DNA of 18,092 bases from Eubacterium sp. AF22-8LB (GTDB lineage Bacteria; Bacillota_I; Bacilli_A; Erysipelotrichales; Erysipelotrichaceae). A program made the translations under genes and the position numbers. Below are positions 6,235 through 12,406 of the stretch, one piece after another. Each line of letters starts with the position of its first letter. Position 1 is the first letter of the stretch. The DNA lies in assembly GCF_003458715.1 (NCBI RefSeq), contig NZ_QRVI01000034.1:1-18092 (forward strand), given 5' to 3'. The notes under the pieces were generated by a model that was not told where the DNA came from, did not search any database, and saw nothing but the letters and a program-made list of their open reading frames with translations.

Positions 6235-7884
6235 TTATTCACCTTTTTCTAAAGCTAATGTACGAGTTGTTAAATCACATACTTCAGTTGGTCCATAGTA
6301 TTGGATAGCTCCTGGATAAGTATATGCAGTTTCAACAGCCCATGTATCACGGTTTGCTTCGAAGAATTTGAATGGTTTACCATCTAATTCAACCAATGCT
6401 TTTTTGATAACTGGTTTATCTTCACCATTACGACGTTCGATGTTCATCATCTTAGTGATTGGCATACCACCAGCAACCCATTCTTCGGCTGGTTTAGATA
6501 AGTTAGATACTTTTGATAAATATCCATTATATCCGTATTGGATCAACATGAATGCGTTGTATCCTAATGAATAGCAATAGTCAGCATCAAAGTTTGATGG
6601 GAATGCACAACGTCCTTCGTATCCGAAGAAGTGGTGTAATGCATTGAATTTACCTGTAAATCCTCTTTCAGTTAATTTGTCTTTAACTAAAGCTGAGAAC
6701 AATTTTTCTGATTCAATTAAAGATACCTGTACGTTTCCGTGTGGATCTCTTTCTAAGAATAATTGTTGTTGGATAGTTTGAGGTAAGATTGCGAATACAG
6801 CCATTGATTCAGCAGTTAAACCTTTTTCAATGAATGCATATTTTTCTTCCCAGCTACCTAATGCGTTAAATTCTTCTGTTTTGTTTCCAGCTAATAATTC
6901 GTTGATTTCAGCAATCAATGCTTTAAATTCAGGAACGAATTCAACTACACCTTCAGGGATGATAGCCACACCGAAGTTGTTTCCATTTGCAGAACGTTTT
7001 TCAACAGCGTCAGCAATGTAGTCAGCAATTTCAGATAATGATTGTTTCTTAGCAGCAACTTCTTCTGAAATTAAGCAAATGTTTGGTTGAGTTTCTAAAG
7101 CACATTCCAAAGCTACGTGACTTGCACTACGTCCCATAACTTTTACAAAGTGCCAGTATTTTTTAGCAGAGTTTGCATCACGTTCGATGTTTCCAATTAA
7201 TTCACTATATGTTTTAGTTGCAGTATCGAATCCAAATGAACATTCGATGTCTTCGTTTTTCAAGTCACCATCGATAGTTTTTGGACAACCGATAACTTGA
7301 ACACCTGTATTGTGAGCAGCAAAGTATTCAGCTAATACAGCAGCGTTTGTGTTTGAGTCATCTCCACCGATAATTACGATAGCAGTGATTCCGTGTTTTT
7401 CACAAACTTTTGCAGCAACTGCGAATTGTTCTTCAGTTTCTAATTTAGTACGTCCAGATCCGATAATATCAAATCCACCAGTATTTCTGTATGCATCGAT
7501 ATATGCATCATCGAATTCTACATAGTTGTCTTCTAATAATCCAATAGGACCATTTTTAAATCCGTAAAGAACATTTTCTTTACTAGTAGCTTTTAATGCA
7601 TCATATAGACCACAAATAACGTTGTGTCCACCAGGTGCTTGTCCACCAGATAAGATTACACCTACAACTTGTTTTTTAGCTGCAGAAGTATTTTCTCCTT
7701 TTTCGAATGTGATTTCTTTTTCTCCGTAAGTGTTAGGGAATAAAGCCGCGATTTTTTCTTGGTCTGCAACACTTTGAGTTACGTTTCCTTCCTTAACACA
7801 GATTTCTGAAATACCATTTCTTAACATTCCAGGCAATTTTGGACTGTATTGGTATCTAGCTTTTTGAAGTGGTGATTGATTCAT
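6235..7884 (-). CDS. pfp: Pyrophosphate-dependent 6-phosphofructokinase, long form
   Basis: This 549-residue cytosolic enzyme interconverts fructose 6-phosphate plus PPi with fructose 1,6-bisphosphate plus phosphate in glycolysis and gluconeogenesis. The length and sequence fit the long clade of PPi-PFK that includes the plant beta subunit. Phosphoryl-donor motifs are GVILSGGQAPGGHN (75-88) and GGDDS (173-177). The second Asp, where ATP enzymes have Gly, is the known marker for PPi use. The sugar-phosphate site shows PKTIDGD (201-207) and MGRS (250-253). The ATG at 7884 follows AGGAG by 8 nt. Codons look more restricted than in neighbouring genes, as expected for a highly expressed glycolytic gene. 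A candidate promoter lies just upstream and a strong hairpin ends the gene. Confidence 0.95.
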   Translation of the reverse strand: MNQSPLQKARYQYSPKLPGMLRNGISEICVKEGNVTQSVADQEKIAALFPNTYGEKEITFEKGENTSAAKKQVVGVILSGGQAPGGHNVICGLYDALKATSKENVLYGFKNGPIGLLEDNYVEFDDAYIDAYRNTGGFDIIGSGRTKLETEEQFAVAAKVCEKHGITAIVIIGGDDSNTNAAVLAEYFAAHNTGVQVIGCPKTIDGDLKNEDIECSFGFDTATKTYSELIGNIERDANSAKKYWHFVKVMGRSASHVALECALETQPNICLISEEVAAKKQSLSEIADYIADAVEKRSANGNNFGVAIIPEGVVEFVPEFKALIAEINELLAGNKTEEFNALGSWEEKYAFIEKGLTAESMAVFAILPQTIQQQLFLERDPHGNVQVSLIESEKLFSALVKDKLTERGFTGKFNALHHFFGYEGRCAFPSNFDADYCYSLGYNAFMLIQYGYNGYLSKVSNLSKPAEEWVAGGMPITKMMNIERRNGEDKPVIKKALVELDGKPFKFFEANRDTWAVETAYTYPGAIQYYGPTEVCDLTTRTLALEKGE

Positions 7885-7921
7885 TTTTATATCTCCTTTT
7901 CAATTTATACCTACATTAAAA

Positions 7922-7950
7922 ATTTTATAACACTTTGCCCAAAAAGTAAA
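7922..7950 (-). promoter_or_regulatory. Candidate promoter of pfp
   Basis: On the minus strand TTTACT (7945-7950), 17 nt and TAAAAT (7922-7927) give an expected start near 7915 and a leader of about 31 nt. Both hexamers are imperfect. No terminator is visible after the upstream acetyltransferase gene, so pfp could also receive readthrough. Confidence 0.4.
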
Positions 7951-7972
7951 TAGAGCACCCCATCCAAGGCCT

Positions 7973-8626
7973 TTATTCAAGGCTTGAATTTAAATATTCC
8001 TTACTAATTTCTTTTTGTAGATACTCAAAAAACAATCCAATATGATACCCATCTGCTACCGCATGTGCAATCGTGATATTTACCGGCATCTGATTCTTTT
8101 CATCATATTTTCCAGCTGTGATGATAGGGAAGAAAGCTGGACCACCATTCACTACACGGCTTGAAACAGCTGTAAATGCAGTCCAAGGCGTACATGAAAC
8201 ACAATAGAAGTTAGCTGGTTGGCCTGATTTTACCTTAATGCCTCTTTTGGTTTTACCTAATTCCATATCACAAATAATATTCTTGTAGAAAGAGCCAAAA
8301 TCGTCTGTAAAATCCGTCCAACAATCCGAAAACGTATGATCTTCTTCATGGAAAATTGTATAGTTAGGAACCAAAGAATCCCACACACATAAATCTCCAT
8401 TTTTATCTTTAAACATTTTAAAGTTATCAATTCGATTTAACACTTTAGTCACACAATAAATCAAAGTTGGATAAAACTTATATCCATTTGTATGACAGAA
8501 AGTTAATAAATCTGTCACATCAATATTTGTCGTCATATTGACTTCAACATTTAAACTATTTGTATAATACAAATAATGCTCTTTACGACACCAATTTTCT
8601 AAATCTATTTTCTTATATCCACACAT
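7973..8626 (-). CDS. Chloramphenicol acetyltransferase-family protein
   Basis: This trimeric-CAT-fold acetyltransferase has 217 residues, a normal CAT length. The active-site block IAHAVADGYH (186-195) carries His188 and Asp192, equivalent to the catalytic His195 and Asp199 of CAT. The N-terminal NWCRKEHY supplies Arg14, which pairs with that Asp. SCTPWTAFT (144-152) matches the Ser148 acetyl-CoA-side segment. The usual double His (HHAV) is AHAV here. Acetyl-CoA-dependent O-acetylation is expected, but chloramphenicol as substrate is not proven; many chromosomal homologues in gut Firmicutes have unknown targets. The ATG at 8626 follows AGGAG, and that ribosome site overlaps the stop codon of the upstream EamA gene, so the two are one operon and probably translationally coupled. 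Confidence 0.85.
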   Translation of the reverse strand: MCGYKKIDLENWCRKEHYLYYTNSLNVEVNMTTNIDVTDLLTFCHTNGYKFYPTLIYCVTKVLNRIDNFKMFKDKNGDLCVWDSLVPNYTIFHEEDHTFSDCWTDFTDDFGSFYKNIICDMELGKTKRGIKVKSGQPANFYCVSCTPWTAFTAVSSRVVNGGPAFFPIITAGKYDEKNQMPVNITIAHAVADGYHIGLFFEYLQKEISKEYLNSSLE

Positions 8627-8634
8627 ATAATCTC

Positions 8635-9498
8635 CTATATCATTGCCATAATGACAGTACCTACTGTAATTAAAATTAAACCTAGTAATGCCTTACTTGA
8701 TAGCTTTTCATGGAATACAACACGAGAAAAAACAATTGTTACAAGTATACTCAACTTATCAATAGGCACAACCACACTTGCAGGCCCATCCTGCAAAGCA
8801 CGATAAAAACATAGCCAAGAGGCTCCTGTCGCAAAACCAGATAAGATAATAAACAAGAGTTCTTTTCGGTCAATAGATTTTATTTCAGACTGCTTATTTT
8901 TCACAAATACCATAAGCCAAGCCATGACTAATACAACGCTTGTACGAATGGCCGTACCTAAATTCGAATCAATTCCAGAAATACCAACCTTACCTAAAAT
9001 AGATGTAAGACTCGCAAATACAGCTGATAAAATCGCATACATCAACCAGCTTTTATCTGAAGAAATCGATTCAGATTCATCTTTTCGATTAATCATCAAC
9101 GTCGTACCTACTCCAATCATGCATACACAAACTAATTTAGCAAAAGACAATCCTTCATGAAAGAAAATCAAAGCTAATAGAATTGTTAAGATCGTACTCG
9201 ATTTATCAATAGGTACAACCTTATTCACATCCCCATTCTGTAAAGCCTTAAAATAGCATAGCCAGCTAGCTCCTGTTGCGATTCCAGACAAAACTAGAAA
9301 CAACAAAGTTTTTCCACTGATCTCCGTAATACCCGATAATGTTCCAGTTAAAAGAACAAGAATCCACGAAAAAACTAAAACCACAATGGTACGAATAGCT
9401 GTTGCCACATCTGAATCTGTTTTTGAAATCCCACATTTTGCGAGTATAGAAGTAATCCCTGCAAACAAGGCAGAACCTGTCGCAAATAAAATCCACAT
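8635..9498 (-). CDS. EamA/DMT-superfamily transporter with duplicated halves
   Basis: This 287-residue membrane protein of the drug/metabolite transporter superfamily should have ten helices formed by two EamA repeats. The halves are unusually similar: ATGASWLCYFKALQNG pairs with ATGASWLCFYRALQDG, KVVPIDK with VVVPIDK, and TSILAKCGISKTDS with TSILGKVGISGIDS. The middle linker (RKDESESISSDKS) is polar. DMT members export metabolites or drugs; this substrate is unknown. I chose the ATG at 9498 with GGGTG 5 nt upstream, since the protein then begins at MWILFATGSALFAG. The frame also offers a TTG at 9510 with no good ribosome site. A TATAAA lies upstream, after the peroxiredoxin terminator, but no clear -35. 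The acetyltransferase follows directly. Confidence 0.88.
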   Translation of the reverse strand: MWILFATGSALFAGITSILAKCGISKTDSDVATAIRTIVVLVFSWILVLLTGTLSGITEISGKTLLFLVLSGIATGASWLCYFKALQNGDVNKVVPIDKSSTILTILLALIFFHEGLSFAKLVCVCMIGVGTTLMINRKDESESISSDKSWLMYAILSAVFASLTSILGKVGISGIDSNLGTAIRTSVVLVMAWLMVFVKNKQSEIKSIDRKELLFIILSGFATGASWLCFYRALQDGPASVVVPIDKLSILVTIVFSRVVFHEKLSSKALLGLILITVGTVIMAMI

Positions 9499-9548
9499 AG
9501 TATCACCCAAATGAAATTTTATACCTCATAATCTCTGAATACAAATAC

Positions 9549-9575
9549 AAAAAGGAAGCAGTCTAAACTACTTCC
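9549..9575 (-). terminator. Intrinsic terminator of the peroxiredoxin gene, containing its stop codon
   Basis: On the minus strand a 9-bp stem (arms at 9567-9575 and 9554-9562, one G-T pair) with a 4-nt loop is followed by five Ts (9553-9549). The stop codon TAG (9563-9565) lies in the loop, so the hairpin includes the last codons. Confidence 0.85.
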
Positions 9576-10015
9576 AACATATTTTCAGCATCATTGGCCG
9601 CCTTTACTTTATCATTAGCACGAACAATAATACCAGATTCATCTATAAGATAGGTAGTACGCACAACACCCATAGATACCTTTCCATAATTCTTCTTTTC
9701 TTTCCACACATCATAAGTTTCAATCACTTTTCTTTCTGGATCTGCCAACAAAGTAAAGGCAAGGCCATACTTTTCTTGAAACTTCTTATGAGAAGCTACT
9801 GTATCTTTACTGACCCCTAAAATGACAGCTCCTTTTTCTAAGAATTGTGGATATCTTTCAGAAAAACCACAAGCCTGCTTTGTACACCCAGCCGTATTAT
9901 CCTTTGGATAAAAATATAAGATGACTTTTTTTCCTTTATAATCACTCAATTTGTGCATCACACCATCTTGATCTGGCAGTTCAAAATCTGGTGCTTGAAT
10001 TCCAATTTCTAACAT
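9563..10015 (-). CDS. bcp: Bcp/PrxQ-type thiol peroxidase
   Basis: This 150-residue cytosolic peroxiredoxin of the AhpC/TSA thioredoxin fold reduces hydrogen peroxide and organic hydroperoxides with thiols. The active-site segment YPKDNTAGCTKQACGF carries the peroxidatic Cys44 and, five residues on, Cys49. This CTxxxC spacing is that of atypical two-Cys Bcp enzymes, which recycle through an intramolecular disulfide, usually by thioredoxin. The N-terminal APDFELPDQDG and the VRTTYLID strand are typical. The ATG at 10015 has GGAG 7 nt upstream. It has its own extended -10 promoter and its own terminator, so it is a single-gene unit. Peroxide defence fits an anaerobe with oxygen-sensitive radical and Fe-S enzymes. 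Confidence 0.95.
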   Translation of the reverse strand: MLEIGIQAPDFELPDQDGVMHKLSDYKGKKVILYFYPKDNTAGCTKQACGFSERYPQFLEKGAVILGVSKDTVASHKKFQEKYGLAFTLLADPERKVIETYDVWKEKKNYGKVSMGVVRTTYLIDESGIIVRANDKVKAANDAENMLEVV

Positions 10016-10040
10016 ATGTATTCTCCGTTCTCTTGGATAA

Positions 10041-10049
10041 ATTATATCA
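10041..10049 (-). promoter_or_regulatory. Extended -10 promoter of bcp
   Basis: On the minus strand TGATATAAT is a perfect extended -10 with no good -35. The expected start near 10034 gives a leader of about 19 nt with the GGAG site. Confidence 0.6.
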
Positions 10050-10080
10050 TTCCAAATTGTTTAAACCTACTCATATGCAC

Positions 10081-10103
10081 AAAAGGAAGCATACTTGCTT
10101 CCT
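10081..10103 (-). terminator. Intrinsic terminator of the HAD-rlmD operon
   Basis: On the minus strand a perfect 8-bp stem AGGAAGCA / TGCTTCCT (10103-10096 and 10091-10084) with an AGTA loop is followed by a short T-run. The first arm overlaps the rlmD stop codon (10102-10104). Confidence 0.75.
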
Positions 10104-11322
10104 AACGTTTTTTCTTACTCATTTTACTCGATCTAAATTGTGCTTGTCTTTGCGCCTTTTTTGTAGGCTTTGCGTTGAATTGTTTCTTTTCTAATACGCA
10201 AACACTTTCAATATGATCTGTATAAGGGAATAAATCCACTAATTCTAGTTTGTTTGTGACATAGCCTTGTTTTCTAAATTGGTTTAAATCACGAACCTGT
10301 GTTCTTGGATCACAAGAAATATATAGAATCTTTCTTGGATTTAAAGCGGTTGCACACTCAATAAAATCTTTTGTCGTACCTGCACGAGGTGGATCTAGAA
10401 TGATCGCATCATAATGATTATGATACTTTCTTGCCTGGCGCATAAATTCTGTTGAATCCATCGCAACAAATTCAATATTTTTGATCTTGTTTTGTTTTGC
10501 ATTATATTTGGCATTTTCAATCGCATCCGGATTGACCTCTACACCCATGACTTTCTTACAAGAATCTGTCATAGTTAAACCAATTGTACCAACACCACAA
10601 TATGTATCCAATACTGTATCCGTTTCTTTTAAATCTAGCATTTTCTTAGCTAAACCATACAATACTTCGCATTGTTCAGAATGAATCTGATAGAACGAAT
10701 TGTGTGAGAACGCAATGTCTAAACCACATAGTTCATCATGAATCATACCATTTCCATATAGAACAATCGCTTCATCCTGCAAAACAATACTTGTCTTTCT
10801 AGGATTGATATTTTGTACAATTGTTTTGATTTGAGGAAATTCGCTCGTTAACACACGAACCATGTTTTTTCTTGAAGGAAACATTTTTTGACTAGTGACA
10901 AATACAACCATCACTTCATCTGTCTTATGTCCCCAACGAATCAATACATGACGCAATAGACCGGTCCCTGTTCTTTCATTGTATAATTCTAATTTCATAG
11001 AACCAACAAGTTCTGTAATCTTGTTGATAATTTCATTCACCAACTTTGGTTGCATGATACAATTCTCTGTTTTTACAACACGATGCGAATGCGAAGCATA
11101 TAAACCAGAGTATACTTTTCCTTTATCTTTCGCAAAGCCAACAATGACCTTATTACGATAATGCGTATCGTTTTTAGCCATATACACATCACCAACGCGA
11201 ACCTTTAAGTGTGCTTTTTCAACTAAAGCTTCCACATCCTTTTTCTTTTTATCTGCCTGCATACTTGGCTTCAGTTTTAAAAGTGAACATCCACCGCATA
11301 TTTTTTCTACTTTACACTTCAC
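10102..11322 (-). CDS. rlmD: 23S rRNA (uracil-C5)-methyltransferase, RlmD/RumA type
   Basis: This 406-residue SAM-dependent tRNA/rRNA m5U methyltransferase most likely methylates a 23S rRNA uridine. Four 4Fe-4S ligands are visible as in RumA: Cys3, Cys9, Cys12 (C-x5-C-x2-C) and Cys88. The catalytic domain shows SAM motif LDTYCGVGTIGL (238-249), DPPRAG (310-315), nucleophile Cys337 in ISCDP and general-base Glu372 in TDHIES. SCDP replaces the common SCNP. The N-terminal TRAM domain found in longer homologues is absent, and a lysine/arginine-rich tail (380-406) may bind RNA. The start is GTG at 11322 with AAGGAG 7 nt upstream. It overlaps the HAD gene by 11 nt, implying coupling. It could act at position 1939 or another uridine, since Gram-positive members vary. 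Confidence 0.9.
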   Translation of the reverse strand: MKCKVEKICGGCSLLKLKPSMQADKKKKDVEALVEKAHLKVRVGDVYMAKNDTHYRNKVIVGFAKDKGKVYSGLYASHSHRVVKTENCIMQPKLVNEIINKITELVGSMKLELYNERTGTGLLRHVLIRWGHKTDEVMVVFVTSQKMFPSRKNMVRVLTSEFPQIKTIVQNINPRKTSIVLQDEAIVLYGNGMIHDELCGLDIAFSHNSFYQIHSEQCEVLYGLAKKMLDLKETDTVLDTYCGVGTIGLTMTDSCKKVMGVEVNPDAIENAKYNAKQNKIKNIEFVAMDSTEFMRQARKYHNHYDAIILDPPRAGTTKDFIECATALNPRKILYISCDPRTQVRDLNQFRKQGYVTNKLELVDLFPYTDHIESVCVLEKKQFNAKPTKKAQRQAQFRSSKMSKKKR

Positions 11323-11905
11323 TAATTTTCTCCTTTATTAAGTCAATGACTTTACTTGAATTATTAACTTCAATTGTTTCAAATCCCAAATCACTTGCAG
11401 TAACTACATTATCTTTTCGATCATCTAAAAATAAGCATTCAGATGCCAAAAGATTATATTTTTTTAATAATATATGAAATATTTCTGGATCCGGTTTAAT
11501 TTTCTTATATTCATAAGAAAAAACACCGCCATCTATATTATCAAACACACCACAACTTCTCAAATATTTTGTGTCATCTTCTGGAATATTTGAAAGAATA
11601 TATACGTTATATCCTATTTTTTTTAATTCTTTGATATACTCAATATTCTTTTCTAATGGAAATACAAATTCTGTCCAATGATACATTAGCTCTTTAATAT
11701 CTGACTCTAATTCAGGAAATTGTTTTACTCCCTTTTCAATCATTTCTTCCACTGAATAAAGTCCTTGATCATATTCATCCCATAAAGAATCAAAATAGAA
11801 TGATTTTACTTCTTCTTGTCGAGCATTGAAAAAGTGATAAATCAATTCATTTGAATCAAATTTAACCAATACATTTCCTAAATCAAATACTATATTTTTC
11901 AACAT
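11312..11905 (-). CDS. HAD-superfamily phosphatase, YihX-like
   Basis: This 197-residue cytosolic HAD-IA phosphatase has motif I FDLGNVLV with the nucleophile Asp8. The usual second Asp is replaced by Gly-Asn, the DLGNV form seen in YihX-type sugar phosphatases. Motif II is LSNIPED, the motif III Lys is in KKIKPDPEIF, and motif IV is FLDDRKDNV. A helical cap lies between motifs I and II. The likely reaction is hydrolysis of a small phosphometabolite, possibly a sugar phosphate. The frame is open back to 12040, but that extension crosses the divergent deformylase gene. The ATG at 11905 gives the family N-terminus MLKNIVFDLGNV. No ribosome binding site precedes it, and the promoter predicts transcription from that same A, so the message is probably leaderless. 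Confidence 0.88.
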   Translation of the reverse strand: MLKNIVFDLGNVLVKFDSNELIYHFFNARQEEVKSFYFDSLWDEYDQGLYSVEEMIEKGVKQFPELESDIKELMYHWTEFVFPLEKNIEYIKELKKIGYNVYILSNIPEDDTKYLRSCGVFDNIDGGVFSYEYKKIKPDPEIFHILLKKYNLLASECLFLDDRKDNVVTASDLGFETIEVNNSSKVIDLIKEKISEV

Positions 11906-11911
11906 ATGCCA

Positions 11912-11940
11912 ATTATACTTGAAAAAAACATCTAAAACAA
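11912..11940 (-). promoter_or_regulatory. Promoter of the HAD-rlmD operon, predicted leaderless start
   Basis: On the minus strand TTGTTT (11935-11940), 17 nt and TATAAT (11912-11917) place the start at about 11905, the A of the HAD start codon. The promoter overlaps the divergent deformylase promoter over most of its length. Confidence 0.6.
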
Positions 11941-11947
11941 ATATGAT
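11919..11947 (+). promoter_or_regulatory. Promoter of the deformylase-like gene
   Basis: TTGAAA (11919-11924), 17 nt and TATGAT (11942-11947) give an expected start near 11954, 16 nt before the ATG at 11970. It shares bases 11919-11940 with the opposing HAD promoter. Confidence 0.65.
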
Positions 11948-11969
11948 TTCTAAAGAAAAGAGGTACTCT

Positions 11970-12380
11970 ATGATTAAACCAATAATGAAAGATGAAGCTT
12001 TCTTAGCTATTAAGTCAGCTCCAGCTACAAAAATGGACACACAAGTGGCTCAAGATTTAAAAGATACTTTACGTGCTTATAGCGACCGATGTGTAGGAAT
12101 GGCTGCCAATATGATTGGTGTTTCTAAAAATATTATTATCTTTGCGATTGACCCCGCACAAGTTGTGATGTATAATCCAAAAATCACGAAGAAATCTAGA
12201 CCTTACAAAGTCAAAGAAGGTTGTTTATCACTTGAAGGTGAAAGAAATACAACGCGTTATGAAAATATCACAGTTGAATATCAGGATGAATGTTTTAAAA
12301 AGTGCAAACAAGCCTATTCTGGTTTTGTAGCTCAAATCATTCAACATGAAATTGATCATTGTAATGGTATCATCATTTAA
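11970..12380 (+). CDS. Short peptide deformylase homologue with altered motif I
   Basis: This 136-residue protein has the polypeptide deformylase fold, clearly shorter than housekeeping Def (about 165-185). Metal ligands are complete: Cys85 in EGCLS (motif II), and His126 and His130 in QHEIDHCNG (motif III), with catalytic Glu127. Motif I, normally GxGLAAxQ, reads CVGMAANMIG, so the conserved Gln that stabilises the formyl group is Met48. Short Firmicute homologues with GMAANMIG form a recognisable subgroup, as I remember it. Whether they remove N-formyl groups is uncertain. The frame opens at 11919, but the ATG at 11970 fits: GAGG lies 6 nt upstream, a good promoter ends just before it, and MIKPIMKDEAFL matches the family start. 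It is a single-gene unit ending at a bidirectional hairpin. Confidence 0.85.
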   Translation: MIKPIMKDEAFLAIKSAPATKMDTQVAQDLKDTLRAYSDRCVGMAANMIGVSKNIIIFAIDPAQVVMYNPKITKKSRPYKVKEGCLSLEGERNTTRYENITVEYQDECFKKCKQAYSGFVAQIIQHEIDHCNGIII

Positions 12381-12406
12381 AAAAGTCAGGAAATCCCTGA
12401 CTTTTT
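12380..12406. terminator. Bidirectional intrinsic terminator between deformylase and histidine kinase genes
   Basis: A perfect 11-bp stem, AAAAAGTCAGG (12380-12390) and CCTGACTTTTT (12396-12406), with a 5-nt loop gives a T-run in both directions. It serves both convergent genes; its ends overlap the last base of the deformylase stop codon (12378-12380) and the kinase stop codon (12405-12407). Confidence 0.9.

Noticed and set aside
7973..8626. Calling the acetyltransferase a chloramphenicol resistance gene
   Set aside because: Catalytic residues fit the fold, but the family includes many enzymes with other acceptors and there is no mobile-element context.
11919..11969. Earlier start for the deformylase homologue
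   Set aside because: It begins inside the -35 element of the gene's own promoter; the ATG at 11970 has a ribosome site and the family N-terminus.
11906..12040. N-terminal extension of the HAD frame with a hydrophobic stretch that could be taken for a signal or membrane segment
   Set aside because: It runs antisense through the deformylase gene and its promoter, and HAD motif I normally lies at the very N-terminus.
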